DNA from: Marinifilum caeruleilacunae
Lineage (GTDB): Bacteria; Bacteroidota; Bacteroidia; Bacteroidales; Marinifilaceae
DNA: 64,000 nt
Reading direction: 5' to 3'
Assembly: GCF_013141825.1 (NCBI RefSeq)
Contig: NZ_RZNH01000036.1
Coordinates: 1-64,000 of the forward strand
The position numbers were made by a program, and so were the translations under genes. Shown piece by piece: positions 46,155 through 55,535 of the stretch. The notes below the pieces were generated by a model, which had not been told where the DNA came from, ran no database searches, and saw only the letters and a program-made list of their open reading frames with translations. How positions within the stretch are numbered: the stretch's first letter is position 1; each line of letters begins with the position of its first letter.

Positions 46155-49100
46155 TTAGTCTTTTTTAAAACCAATTACAGCATTGGAAACTGCTCTTGGT
46201 TGTGGAGGCAAAGAGAAAATATTTCGCTCGTAATTTGCATTGTAAGGCGATATATTCAAGGTTTCGCCCTGAACCACCAATGTTGAACTTCCTCCTGGAT
46301 CAAATCCCATTGCTTTTTCGATATTGTATTGCTCTAAAATACCAGCCATATCGAAATGGGTTGCTCCTACCGATTCGCGAATTCTTCCATTAATGGTCAG
46401 CACATAAAGATCTCCTTCCCGATCTATTCCTACCGCAATTTTTGGTCCTCTCATATCTGTAAAATCCAATCGGGCTGCCTGTGTTTGAATCGAATTTTCT
46501 TTTTTCCATCCTTCAATATGCATGTCTAAACACTGCTTTCCCTGGCTTAATAACATTGGACCCGCTTCAACCGCATGTAAAACATTTTCCAAACCCTTTA
46601 CAGTGATATTTATCTGATCACCAAGCTTTGCTATAGGATCTTTCATCAACCCTTTAGGAATACATAGCGTCAATCCTACAGGAATTTGTTTCACTTCTTC
46701 AGCATCACATATTATCTCTTTTACCGTATTTCCAGCCAATCGGTACACAATACAATCTTTGGCCGGAATCATCTCTTTTTCGTACATCAAATCGAAATAA
46801 GAACATTCCGATGAATCGAATGAGTTGTATGCATTAGCTTCAAACTCAAGTTTTGTATTTCCACTTTCAATTATTAATCCTTGCTTACAATTCACCCTTT
46901 TAATATCCAAAGAACCATTCTTGTGAACCAACAAAGCAGGTTTATTAAAAAGAGGTGTACTCAGGCATTTTCCATTTGAAATTAACAAACCCAATGGAGA
47001 GCCTATGTACGATTCCGGTAAGCCCAATTTTCCAACCAATTCCGGATTTAGGATGTAACCACCATTCCAGGCAATTTTCGCTTTACAATTGTTCTTACTT
47101 TCAAACTCGGCTACAAAATTGGTTACTGTTTGGGTTTGTAAAGAACTTACTGCAGTAAATTCCCAATTCTTCAAATCGGCCTTAATGTTTGCCTTAGCTA
47201 AAATCCCATTCCATGGATATCCATCATCATAAATACCGGTTACATTAGAATATTCTACTTCAGATTTTGCTTCAGCCGATTTAGAAATATTTTCCAAAAC
47301 CAATTGCAATGGCGAAGCTTTTTCCTGAGCATCTTCTTTAATTAATTCCAGAAGTTTTTGCTCACCAAGTTCTGCACTTAATTTTTGAAACAAATCAGAA
47401 TGTAAAAGTTCAGAAAAATCTTTTGCAGTTTGTATTGGAGTTGGGTAAGCCAATGTGGTACGCACTCCGGCAGGTACAAACTGTATGTATCCTGTATTGT
47501 TCGGAATTCCCATAATATTTGCCGCCAGCTCTGTGGTTACTTTTCCAATATGAAACCTGTCGATATTTAAAATATCGGTCATAAAAGCAGCATTTCTTCT
47601 GTTGGAAATCAGGTAACCTTTTTTATCCATTACTTTGCGCAAAACCTTTATGGCCTTCTCTCCCATTTGTGGAATATGAATTCCTACTGTTAACGATTCA
47701 ATCGAGATAATCTGTAGAATCTTTTTATCGTACAGCAGTTTTAATTCCTGATCGGATCCGTTTTCAATAAATTCACGAATGTCCGAAGCCGTTGTCCAGT
47801 TGGTTAAAGCTTCTTCAGGAGCAAATACATACACATTCTCAATCTTTAATTTTGAAAGTTTCTCTTCATCAATCGGGTCGAACATGTCCATATTCAACCT
47901 GTTCTTAATCGAATTTAGAATAAAATACTCCAGTTCATACTTCACATATTTACCCGGAAAATAAGCCAATGGGATATTCTGTTTCATTTTTTGAAACAAA
48001 AAATCCCTGTCATCAATTGATATTACCGATGAAGAAGTGAGTTGAGAAAGTGCCAGATTTTTATCCAGGAAGAAACGTGAAGAACCACTAATTCTTCTTC
48101 CTATGCCCGGAGGCAAGTGTTTCGATTTTACGAGATTTACCATTCCCGATAATTCCTGATGTGTAAACTCATGAAATGGGTAATGGTTTTTATTTCTATG
48201 TCGATAAGTAAATGAATGGTCGTGTCTGATTTGAATTTCGCCATTTCTAACATTGAACAAATTATCAATTGAATTGTAGAATTGATGAATCTGCTCCAAA
48301 CTTAAATTTTCCGCTTCAGGATGATCTTCCACCTGCTTTCTGGCAAAGTAAAAAGCACCGCCTCTTATTTCCTGTTCTTCCATTCTAAAGGAACTCGGAT
48401 CGATTAAAGATTTCAGGTAAAGCATGAATCCAAGCCTGCCATATCCCGGAAGGTAATGCCTGTTTTCGGTATTTAACAGGGCTTTTACATCATTATTTAT
48501 AAAATTCACCTTCTTTTGGTAAACTTTATAATATTCCTTTACCTCTTGCAAACTCTCTTGGTTCGATTGCAACTGAAGGTATAATTTTTTTACAATATCG
48601 TTTATGCTCGAATTCAGCGAAGAAATACTATACCTGTTATTGATCACTTTCTTATTGTGACTTACACTGCGGTGATGAATATGTGGAAAAAATACCTTTT
48701 CGATTACCTCGTTAACATGCGAATCTCTAATGCTTCTGCCTGTAAATTCTATCACTTTAAGCCGCTCTTTCTCGGGCAAATGCTCACCAATTACCTCGGC
48801 ATATACATTTTCGGGTTGGTACCTTCTGCAAAAAATTGGAACACCTGCAGCAGCGGCTTCTAAAATTGGTAAACCTCTTCCCTCGGTTTTCGATGGCAAT
48901 AATATCAGCGAAGAAATACTGTACAAATCAGGAATTCCCAATGGGTTTTTAAAATGATTTTTAAACCTGTCTTTATCCATCTCGCTAAATAAAAAACCAA
49001 GATAAATTCGATTTCTAAATTCCATTTCTATTTCTTCCAAAAGTTCCTGGAAACGCTTTAGTAACTTCTGAAAATAGGGATATTGTCCCAATGGAATCGG

Positions 49101-50315
49101 ACCAGTAATCAGGATGGTAATTTTTAAATCATCCGATTCTCTGATTTTCTCTTTTAAACTATCTACCTGCAACATTTTTGATAGCAAATCAAATCCCAAT
49201 TCTATTCTTTTGCGTGATATTACGCGAGTTGGTTGCAGAAAAATGATATTTTCAGACAAAAACTTGTGCATCGCCTTTGTCTTGTACCCAATGTAAATAG
49301 GTTCCGGGTTCTTGCGACTTACCAGCTTGTATTCAATTACATCTTTTACCGAGTAACTGATCAATGCATCTTTGTGGTATCTACTCAACATTTTCTCCAT
49401 CTGGTACATCGATTCAATCCTTCTCCTTTTGTTGATGTCATCATATTCCGACATGTCAACAGCAGTTCCTATTTCGGTTACATTGGCCGGATTGTGTCCT
49501 TTAGAATGAATCAAATGATCGCTTTGCTTTTGATTGATATTTACATTCATCCACGAACGCGATTCCCAGGGAAACAAAACTTCGAGCTGAGAGAAAAATT
49601 CTCCCAAATGTGAGTTTAGAAAGAAGAAATCGCGAGGACCTTTCTTTAATCCTTTTACCTCTTTCGTGATTTCAGAATTGCCACCTTCCCAATAAAAATC
49701 GTGATTGTTATTGATAACAGGAATTCCCATAAATTCTGAAACCAAAACTGTAGCCAATGCAGCAGAAACATTACCAGGGTTAGAGCAGAGGTTAATCAGG
49801 TAAAGCAATCCAATATCATTCTTCTCGATATACTGCCCTAATTTTTGGCAAATGCTTAATGTTTGCTCCCAAAACTTTACAATTAAAGCATTGTATTCTT
49901 TGCTTCCCCGTTCAAGTTTGGTAAAAAAGAAATCTTTGTATAAATCCCAATCATCAAAAGCTTGCATTTCTTCAATGGTACAAGTTTTGGTTCCCGGGTT
50001 CATAATTTTCGAAGCTTCGGGGTAAAACTTTCCGGCGATGTAATGAACAGGTGTATCTTTTCCTAAACTATTTCGAAAGGTTTTCGCGTATTTTTCCACC
50101 TCAATACTAACTCCATCAATCGAGAAATAGAATGTAATAAATGCAATTCCTTTTTTATTGATATCGGCTTTAAAATTTTCGAAGGACTTGTTGAACTCTA
50201 CAACCGGAATGGATTTGTTTTCTTTAAATCGATCTATAAACAGGCCCAAGTCGAACCAGGTGTTTATTTTTTCACTGCGCAAAACATCCATCATTTCAGT
50301 TGTCGTCATCTTCAT
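46155..50315 (-). CDS. Fusion protein: glycosyltransferase plus phosphodiester glycosidase domain
   Basis: A 1386-residue protein without a signal peptide. Residues about 30-590 look like a GT-B family 4 glycosyltransferase: an N-terminal Rossmann half (GLLYLINLCSNPGNVSAAL, PVINNNHDFYWEGG) and a C-terminal half with the E-x7-E donor site (LLPSKTEGRGLPILEAAAAG). A middle region (about 590-1060) has no family I recognise. Residues about 1080-1386 match the phosphodiester glycosidase (NAGPA) fold: IAWNGGYI, KIAVGIDREGDLYVLTINGR, GATHFDMAGIL, MGFDPGGSSTLVV. Transfer and removal of a sugar on one chain is unusual. Single gene; the substrate is unknown. Confidence 0.78.
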   Translation of the reverse strand: MKMTTTEMMDVLRSEKINTWFDLGLFIDRFKENKSIPVVEFNKSFENFKADINKKGIAFITFYFSIDGVSIEVEKYAKTFRNSLGKDTPVHYIAGKFYPEASKIMNPGTKTCTIEEMQAFDDWDLYKDFFFTKLERGSKEYNALIVKFWEQTLSICQKLGQYIEKNDIGLLYLINLCSNPGNVSAALATVLVSEFMGIPVINNNHDFYWEGGNSEITKEVKGLKKGPRDFFFLNSHLGEFFSQLEVLFPWESRSWMNVNINQKQSDHLIHSKGHNPANVTEIGTAVDMSEYDDINKRRRIESMYQMEKMLSRYHKDALISYSVKDVIEYKLVSRKNPEPIYIGYKTKAMHKFLSENIIFLQPTRVISRKRIELGFDLLSKMLQVDSLKEKIRESDDLKITILITGPIPLGQYPYFQKLLKRFQELLEEIEMEFRNRIYLGFLFSEMDKDRFKNHFKNPLGIPDLYSISSLILLPSKTEGRGLPILEAAAAGVPIFCRRYQPENVYAEVIGEHLPEKERLKVIEFTGRSIRDSHVNEVIEKVFFPHIHHRSVSHNKKVINNRYSISSLNSSINDIVKKLYLQLQSNQESLQEVKEYYKVYQKKVNFINNDVKALLNTENRHYLPGYGRLGFMLYLKSLIDPSSFRMEEQEIRGGAFYFARKQVEDHPEAENLSLEQIHQFYNSIDNLFNVRNGEIQIRHDHSFTYRHRNKNHYPFHEFTHQELSGMVNLVKSKHLPPGIGRRISGSSRFFLDKNLALSQLTSSSVISIDDRDFLFQKMKQNIPLAYFPGKYVKYELEYFILNSIKNRLNMDMFDPIDEEKLSKLKIENVYVFAPEEALTNWTTASDIREFIENGSDQELKLLYDKKILQIISIESLTVGIHIPQMGEKAIKVLRKVMDKKGYLISNRRNAAFMTDILNIDRFHIGKVTTELAANIMGIPNNTGYIQFVPAGVRTTLAYPTPIQTAKDFSELLHSDLFQKLSAELGEQKLLELIKEDAQEKASPLQLVLENISKSAEAKSEVEYSNVTGIYDDGYPWNGILAKANIKADLKNWEFTAVSSLQTQTVTNFVAEFESKNNCKAKIAWNGGYILNPELVGKLGLPESYIGSPLGLLISNGKCLSTPLFNKPALLVHKNGSLDIKRVNCKQGLIIESGNTKLEFEANAYNSFDSSECSYFDLMYEKEMIPAKDCIVYRLAGNTVKEIICDAEEVKQIPVGLTLCIPKGLMKDPIAKLGDQINITVKGLENVLHAVEAGPMLLSQGKQCLDMHIEGWKKENSIQTQAARLDFTDMRGPKIAVGIDREGDLYVLTINGRIRESVGATHFDMAGILEQYNIEKAMGFDPGGSSTLVVQGETLNISPYNANYERNIFSLPPQPRAVSNAVIGFKKD

Positions 50316-50481
50316 ATCAGGTAGAATTCAGTTTAACAAAATTTCAAATAATATTCAAATTACGAAATTCCCCTAAATTGATCAATACGTTTTTGTACCT
50401 TGCACAATTATAAATAGATCGTAATTCCTGAATTTGGCATATTACCATAGGGAAAACTATTCACCTGAGCTGTAAAAAATT

Positions 50482-50910
50482 ATGAAGTTTAAATTGTTTT
50501 GGCGCAATATAATCTGGGCATTGATTGTTTTTATTCTCTGTTCCATTCCTGGAGATGATTTACCGAAAACATCGGCCATTCATATTCCCCATTTCGATAA
50601 AATCGTTCACTTTGGAATGTTCTTTATTATGGGAATTTTTTTACTTGCCGAACTCAATTTTCAAACACGATTAAAGCAAATTCATATTGCTTTAATTACG
50701 CTGTTTTTAATTGCGGCTTATGGTGGTGGGATTGAATATCTGCAACAGCATTATTTCACAAACAGAAGTGGTGATTATGTAGATTTGGCTGCAGATATTT
50801 TAGGAGGAGTATTTGCGGTAATCTTATTTCCCTGGTTAAAAAAACAAAAGGACTTGCTGTTAAATCGCAAGCCCTTTAGTGAGATATCTTTTTTGAAGAA
50901 AATACTATAG
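50482..50910 (+). CDS. VanZ-family membrane protein
   Basis: A 142-residue protein with four membrane segments. The VanZ-like pattern is present: HIPHFDKIVHFGMFFIMG with the conserved Asp-Lys-x-x-His, then GGIEYLQQHYFTNRSGDYVDLAADILGG with Glu and Asp residues. VanZ proteins are associated with teicoplanin resistance in one operon, but most members, including single chromosomal genes like this, have no known role. Its last codons overlap the 3' end of the Rrf2 gene, whose terminator lies inside this coding region. Confidence 0.82.
   Translation: MKFKLFWRNIIWALIVFILCSIPGDDLPKTSAIHIPHFDKIVHFGMFFIMGIFLLAELNFQTRLKQIHIALITLFLIAAYGGGIEYLQQHYFTNRSGDYVDLAADILGGVFAVILFPWLKKQKDLLLNRKPFSEISFLKKIL
50847..50877 (-). 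terminator. Terminator of the Rrf2 gene, embedded in the VanZ coding region
   Basis: AAAGGACTTGC pairs with GCAAGCCCTTT with one mismatch around a 9-base loop. On the minus strand it is followed by TTTGTTTTTTT. It lies about 30 bp after the Rrf2 stop and inside the final codons of the opposing gene. Confidence 0.65.
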
Positions 50911-51348
50911 TGTAATATACTCATTTGTATTTTCCATTTCTGTAATCAACTGACCAATTGTTTTTCCTTTAAACAAATCGTAGATCTGTTTTCTGATGTG
51001 TCCAAACTGATTGTGAACCGGACAAGCAGCCTGTGCTTTATTGTCAGATTTACATGGACGAATACCAATTAAACAATTTTCGAACATATCCAATCCATCA
51101 ACAATTTCCACAATATTCATCAAGGTAATCTCAGCTGGATCTTTTCCCATTCCAAATCCTCCATGAGGACCTTTTGTTGATGTAAGTAATTTTTGTCTGG
51201 CAAGACTTTGTAAAATTTTTCCCAAAAATGGTGTTGGAATTTCTAACTCCTCCGAAATCTTCTTAATTCCTATTTTCTTGCCTTCTTTTGCATTTAACGA
51301 CAAATAAATTACTGAGCGAATTGCATATTTACAAGTATTCGATAACAT
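50905..51348 (-). CDS. Rrf2-family transcriptional regulator with candidate Fe-S cysteines
   Basis: A 147-residue regulator. The winged helix is at the N-terminus (YAIRSVIYLSLNAKEGKKIG, ISEELEIPTPFLGKILQSL, then KGPHGGFGM). Three cysteines (CLIGIRPC, then CPVHNQFGHI) are placed as in IscR/NsrR-type regulators, so binding of an Fe-S cluster that senses redox state, nitric oxide or Fe-S demand is likely. Spacing (C-x6-C-x9-C) differs from E. coli IscR. It is a single gene and the target is not evident from the window. Confidence 0.88.
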   Translation of the reverse strand: MLSNTCKYAIRSVIYLSLNAKEGKKIGIKKISEELEIPTPFLGKILQSLARQKLLTSTKGPHGGFGMGKDPAEITLMNIVEIVDGLDMFENCLIGIRPCKSDNKAQAACPVHNQFGHIRKQIYDLFKGKTIGQLITEMENTNEYITL

Positions 51349-51479
51349 CTTTAAATTTTATTTTAACTCCACATTTATCTAACAATCAGAGCAAAGATAA
51401 CAATAATTACTCCCAATAAAGCATCTTTAATTCTTTTATTCCTTATTTATTATGATTCTTCCTATTGGGAACAGCCCAT

Positions 51480-51920
51480 TTACAAAGGAATTTTATCGAT
51501 TCTCTTTTGATGTCTTCCACCTTCGAATTCGGTAGTTAAGAAAACATTAGCAATTTCTTTTACCTCTTCGAATGAGATAAATCTTGCTGGAATTCCACAT
51601 ACATTTGCATCGTTATGAGATCTTGCCAAACCAGCAATTTCTGCTGTCCAACATAAAGCAGCTCTAATTTTCTGATGCTTATTTGCAGTCATCGTAATCC
51701 CATTACCGCTACCACATAGCGTAAAACCAAAATCGAATTCATTTGCTTCTACAGCTGCAGCTAATGGATGAGCTGTATCAGGATAGTCCATGCTTTCTTC
51801 TGAATTGGTTCCGAAATCTTTTACTTCGTATCCTTCTGCTTTTAATATTTCTGCCAACTCATTCTTAAATTGAAATCCTGCATGGTCAGCAGCTAAGGCA
51901 ACTCTCAATTTTTTCATCAT
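51480..51920 (-). CDS. rpiB: Ribose-5-phosphate isomerase B
   Basis: A 146-residue enzyme that interconverts ribose 5-phosphate and ribulose 5-phosphate. RpiB/LacAB landmarks are ALAADHAGFQFKNEL at the N-terminus, DFGTNSEESMDYPDTAHPLA, and the active-site Cys in FTLCGSGNGITMTANK. The phosphate-binding arginines lie in ARSHNDANVCGIPAR and GGRHQKRIDKI. Length is typical. It stands alone on the minus strand before a long AT-rich gap (51921-52672). Confidence 0.93.
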   Translation of the reverse strand: MMKKLRVALAADHAGFQFKNELAEILKAEGYEVKDFGTNSEESMDYPDTAHPLAAAVEANEFDFGFTLCGSGNGITMTANKHQKIRAALCWTAEIAGLARSHNDANVCGIPARFISFEEVKEIANVFLTTEFEGGRHQKRIDKIPL

Positions 51921-52157
51921 TTAAAATTTTTACAGACGACTTTATCGTCCCAATTAAGCTATGTTGTTCAAGTAAATTTTGGAGTACAAAACTAAGTATT
52001 TTTAATGAGTAGTTTCTAAAAAGCTAGCCTTTCAGCTTAAATTTCTTCATTTCTACCCCATTTCTATTCATAAACAGTAATCTGAATTTTCAACTTTCTG
52101 TACGTAAAGCTTTTAAGAAGACTAATTTCTCTTATAAACAAAGTTGTTCACATTCAG

Positions 52158-52310
52158 TTAACATACTGTTGATTTTTCCTTATTAAAATATCTAAAGTTT
52201 TTTTTGGAGTTAACATTTTCTCAATTGTATAGAAAAAATTTTACCTGATACCAATTTTATTTTTTACCAGACTATTCAAAGCTTTCAACCGGTTTTCAAC
52301 AGTATGTTAA
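52158..52310. repeat. Inverted 15-bp repeats in a gene-free AT-rich region
   Basis: TTAACATACTGTTGA (52158-52172) recurs as an exact inverted copy TCAACAGTATGTTAA (52296-52310). A second inverted pair, ATATCCTGTTA (52416-52426) and TAACAGGATAT (52483-52493), follows. The whole 750-bp gap 51921-52672 contains no credible gene but many TTAAC/CTGTTA elements with an 11-bp period. Confidence 0.7.
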
Positions 52311-52346
52311 TATTCTCCAAAGAGAAAAATATTAAATTCTGAAGTT

Positions 52347-52363
52347 ATTAACAAGAAGTTAAT
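52347..52363 (+). promoter_or_regulatory. Candidate PhoB-type box in the 52-kb intergenic region
   Basis: ATTAACAAGAAGTTAAT fits NTTAAC-N4-AGTTAAY. Weaker neighbours are an 11-bp direct repeat, CTGTTAATATC then CTGTTATTAGA (52410-52431), and GTTAACATACTGTTGAT at 52157-52173. The nearest rightward gene is the orphan receiver at 52673. Confidence 0.4.
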
Positions 52364-52672
52364 AAAGTAGGTATTTCACTGTTTTACAAGATCCCTGTAT
52401 TAACAATATCTGTTAATATCCTGTTATTAGACTAAATTCTATCAGAAAAGCAATAAAAAACCAGTACTCTTACCAACATTATTAACAGGATATAATAATC
52501 ATCTTATTTTTTAGAAATTTTAAAAAAATTAATATTAATAATATGAGTGTTGATAATTGTAATTTGGACGAAAAGAAGATTGAAAGGCAAACAAGAATTA
52601 GTTGTGATGTTTACTTAATTATTTAGATGATTTTGTTATCTTGCAATCTATAGAAAATCCACACTGAAGAGA

Positions 52673-53056
52673 ATGAGCTGGGAAACGAAAAATTATTCCA
52701 TACTTCTTGTCGAAGACAACAAACTAAACCAGACAGTAGTTAAATTTACCTTGAAGCGATACGGATACAATATCGATGTTGCGAATAATGGTATAGAAGC
52801 TGTTGAAATGTATAAGGAAGGTACTTATGATTTTATTCTAATGGATGTAATGATGCCAGAAATGGATGGATTAGAAGCAACAAAAATCATAAGAGATCAG
52901 GAAGAAGGTGACGAACGTATTCCAATAATAGCTCTCACAGCCGATATAATGGTTGCTAACGAAGAAAAATGTCTCGAGAATGGTATGGATGCACACTTGT
53001 CAAAACCTTTCGATGTAGACCATTTATTTAAGGTTTTAACCGAACTGGATTTGTAA
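52673..53056 (+). CDS. Single-domain response regulator (receiver only)
   Basis: A 127-residue CheY-like protein with no output domain. Its residues are canonical: LLVEDNKLNQTVVKF with the acidic pair, the phospho-acceptor Asp in FILMDVMMPEMDGLEATKII, the Thr in ALTADIM and the Lys in HLSKPFDVDHL. The sequence style (LNQ after the acidic pair) is that of receivers in hybrid kinases, so it could act in a phosphorelay. No kinase is adjacent; the nearest is the sensorless kinase at 54556-55419, which is a possible partner by proximity only. Confidence 0.88.
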   Translation: MSWETKNYSILLVEDNKLNQTVVKFTLKRYGYNIDVANNGIEAVEMYKEGTYDFILMDVMMPEMDGLEATKIIRDQEEGDERIPIIALTADIMVANEEKCLENGMDAHLSKPFDVDHLFKVLTELDL

Positions 53057-53128
53057 TTGACAATTTCCTTCAATTTTCCTTTTTCTTTATTTGTTCAGGA
53101 TTTTTTATCCTATTTAAAGATTTCAAAT

Positions 53129-53136
53129 TAATTTTG
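53129..53136 (+). promoter_or_regulatory. -7 promoter element of ruvB
   Basis: TAATTTTG matches TAnnTTTG and ends 4 bp before the ruvB ATG at 53141, the same tight arrangement as at tetR. Confidence 0.45.
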
Positions 53137-53140
53137 TCGA

Positions 53141-54163
53141 ATGGATGATCACCTGGACATAAGAAGTCATAACTTTTCCGATAAGGAAAAAGAGTTTGAT
53201 AACAAATTGCGTCCTCTGCAATTCTCCGATTTTAGGGGACAAAAGAAAATTGTAGAGAACCTTAGTATTTTTGTGGCTGCAGCAAAAATGAGAGAGGAAG
53301 CACTGGATCATGTCTTGCTTCACGGACCTCCCGGTTTGGGGAAGACGACCTTATCGAATATTCTTGCCAATGAATTGGGAGTTGGACTAAAAGTTACTTC
53401 GGGTCCTGTTTTGGATAAACCTGGCGACCTTGCCGGTTTACTAACCAATCTGGAACCAAATGACGTTCTTTTTATCGATGAAATACATCGTTTAAGTCCC
53501 ATTGTTGAAGAGTATTTGTATTCCGCAATGGAAGACTTTAAAATCGATATCATGATTGATAAAGGTCCGGCAGCAAGATCGATTCAATTGGAATTAAATC
53601 CATTTACATTAATTGGTGCAACTACCCGATCGGGTTTGTTAACTTCTCCATTACGTGCCAGGTTTGGAATCAATTGTCATTTGGAATATTACGATTTACC
53701 AGTACTTACAAAAATTGTAGAACGTAGTGCCGGCATTTTAGATGTTGAAATTACACATGAAGCTGCTGGCGAAATTGCATCCAGAAGCAGGGGAACACCA
53801 AGAATCGTAAATGCACTTTTGCGAAGAGTAAGAGATTTTGCTCAGGTAAAAGGAAATGGATCCATCGATATTGATATCACCAAATTTTCGCTTGAAGCTT
53901 TAAATATCGATAAGCATGGTTTAGATGAAATGGACAACAGAATACTAAATACCGTAATTGATAAATTTAATGGCGGACCGGTTGGGATTTCTACCATTGC
54001 AACAGCTGTGGGAGAAGATAGCGGAACCATCGAGGAAGTCTACGAACCATTTTTAATTAAAGAAGGTTTTATCAAGAGAACTCCACGCGGTAGAGAGGTA
54101 ACTCCATTGGCTTATTCTCACCTTGGGAAAAACAGGTTTAACGATCCCGAATTACTATTTTAA
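53141..54163 (+). CDS. ruvB: Holliday junction branch-migration ATPase RuvB
   Basis: A 340-residue AAA+ motor that drives branch migration with RuvA. The Walker A motif is [12 protein letters not shown], Walker B is [10 protein letters not shown] and sensor 1 is LIGATTRSG with the arginine finger in SPLRARFG. The C-terminal winged helix contains [17 protein letters not shown]. Length is normal. A small membrane protein gene follows after 11 bp. Confidence 0.97.
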   Translation: MDDHLDIRSHNFSDKEKEFDNKLRPLQFSDFRGQKKIVENLSIFVAAAKMREEALDHVLLHGPPGLGKTTLSNILANELGVGLKVTSGPVLDKPGDLAGLLTNLEPNDVLFIDEIHRLSPIVEEYLYSAMEDFKIDIMIDKGPAARSIQLELNPFTLIGATTRSGLLTSPLRARFGINCHLEYYDLPVLTKIVERSAGILDVEITHEAAGEIASRSRGTPRIVNALLRRVRDFAQVKGNGSIDIDITKFSLEALNIDKHGLDEMDNRILNTVIDKFNGGPVGISTIATAVGEDSGTIEEVYEPFLIKEGFIKRTPRGREVTPLAYSHLGKNRFNDPELLF

Positions 54164-54174
54164 TTGTTGATTGA

Positions 54175-54504
54175 ATGAAAAGATTTTTATCGATTCTTTA
54201 TACACTTGCAACTGTATTGATTATTGTAGGTGCACTTTTTATTTTGCAATCGGAAAGTTATGGTATTGCAATGTTAACATCCGGATTGGGTTTAAATATC
54301 CTTTACAGAGTTTTCACTTTAAATGTTCAAAACCTAAAGGAATTTAAATTGCCAGATATATTTAAAGTAATCGGAATTCTGATTATGATTTTTGCCTGTA
54401 TTTTAATTTTTACCAATTCGGAGCAAAAATTTAATATGATGATACTGGCAGTAGTTCTGGATGTGATTATTAACTACAAAGAAATTTCGTTGAAGACAAA
54501 ATAG
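54175..54504 (+). CDS. Small four-segment membrane protein of unknown function
   Basis: A 109-residue protein with four predicted membrane segments (about 5-25, 29-47, 62-80 and 86-100) and a basic tail (EISLKTK). No family recognised. It starts 11 bp after ruvB and ends just before a terminator, so it is probably the second gene of a ruvB operon. Confidence 0.65.
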   Translation: MKRFLSILYTLATVLIIVGALFILQSESYGIAMLTSGLGLNILYRVFTLNVQNLKEFKLPDIFKVIGILIMIFACILIFTNSEQKFNMMILAVVLDVIINYKEISLKTK

Positions 54505-54505
54505 C

Positions 54506-54536
54506 AAAAGGAGCTTGTGACCAGCAAGCTCCTTTT
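54506..54536. terminator. Bidirectional intrinsic terminator
   Basis: AAAAGGAGCTTG pairs with CAAGCTCCTTTT around a 7-base loop. It separates the ruvB operon (+) from the peptide/histidine-kinase unit (-). Confidence 0.88.
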
Positions 54537-54555
54537 AACATCCCTAGTAATTTTC

Positions 54556-55419
54556 CTAAATAGCAATATTCTTTCGAGTATTAGACGAAGAATATATTTC
54601 GTTAATATTTTGTTTCAATATAGCTTCAATTTTTTCTTTCAATACTACATTTGATTCTGAGAATTTGAAAGGAATGGTAAAGTAAAATATGGATCCATCT
54701 CCTAAACTTGAATCAATGTAGAGTTTACCACCAAGAAATTCTACAATTTCTTTGCTGATGCTAAGGCCTAAACCTGCACCAGAGTGTTCTCTTGTGTATG
54801 AGTTATCCACCTGGGTAAACTTTTTAAATATTTTTGCCTGTTCCTGATCACTAATGCCCGGACCTGTATCTTTTACATAGAAAAGAATATTGTGTCGGTC
54901 TTGAATGGCACAACCAAAATCGATTTCACCGGCATTGGTAAATTTGATTGCATTATCCAGCAAATAAGATAAAACTTTGTTCAGTTTTTTGTGATCGGTA
55001 AATATTTTGTTCTCACGCAAATCTTCGGTATAGTTTAAAACTAAGTTTTTACCGCTCATACTAATTTTTTGCGTGTATGCCGAATACAAATTAATCAGTA
55101 AATCATGAACTTCAATTTCCGATTCGTTGTATTCCAGAGCACCGCTTTCCAATTGCGATAGCTCAAGGATCCTGTTAAAGAGATCCAGTAATTCTTTACT
55201 GCTCGATGTCAGTATTTTTGTAAATTCATTCCGATCCTGTTTCGATAAGGAATCATCACGGAGAAGTTCTGATGCCCCTACAATCGCGTTCATCGGCGTT
55301 CGAATTTCATGCGACATATTTGCCAGGAATGCATCTTTCAGCTTTTCGGTCTCTTTAAGCTGAGCACGTGCCTCCTCCAACTGTCGTTGCAATTCTTTAT
55401 ATGTAGGACGTTTCTCCAT
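54556..55419 (-). CDS. Sensorless soluble histidine kinase downstream of the GG-peptide array
   Basis: A 287-residue kinase. After a short N-terminal coiled coil (about 6-30, YKELQRQLEEARAQLKETEK) the HisKA helix begins at once, with His37 in FLANMSHEIRTPMNAIVG. The HATPase domain has an N box (LSYLLDNAIKFT), G1 (VKDTGPGISDQEQ) and G2 (GAGLGLSISKEIVEF). There is no membrane segment, PAS or receiver, so its input must come from a partner protein. It lies 116 bp after the last of five GG-leader peptide genes on the same strand, with no clear terminator between, so co-transcription is plausible. Confidence 0.87.
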   Translation of the reverse strand: MEKRPTYKELQRQLEEARAQLKETEKLKDAFLANMSHEIRTPMNAIVGASELLRDDSLSKQDRNEFTKILTSSSKELLDLFNRILELSQLESGALEYNESEIEVHDLLINLYSAYTQKISMSGKNLVLNYTEDLRENKIFTDHKKLNKVLSYLLDNAIKFTNAGEIDFGCAIQDRHNILFYVKDTGPGISDQEQAKIFKKFTQVDNSYTREHSGAGLGLSISKEIVEFLGGKLYIDSSLGDGSIFYFTIPFKFSESNVVLKEKIEAILKQNINEIYSSSNTRKNIAI

Positions 55420-55535
55420 TAATATGAATTTGACATTAATTTTTTTTTACACTTTTTGACCTAAGCCTACACTACAAGGCTCAATCAAATACATCTTAAA
55501 AAGATGCAATTATGAAAATATGGTATGGGAATTTG

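Noticed and set aside
50482-50910. Glycopeptide-resistance gene vanZ
   Set aside because: VanZ-family membrane proteins are common without any resistance role, and no van genes are nearby.
52543-52626. A 27-codon frame beginning MSVDNCNLDEKK
   Set aside because: It lacks a clear ribosome site, leader or homologue-like features and lies in an AT-rich gap; there is too little evidence for a gene.
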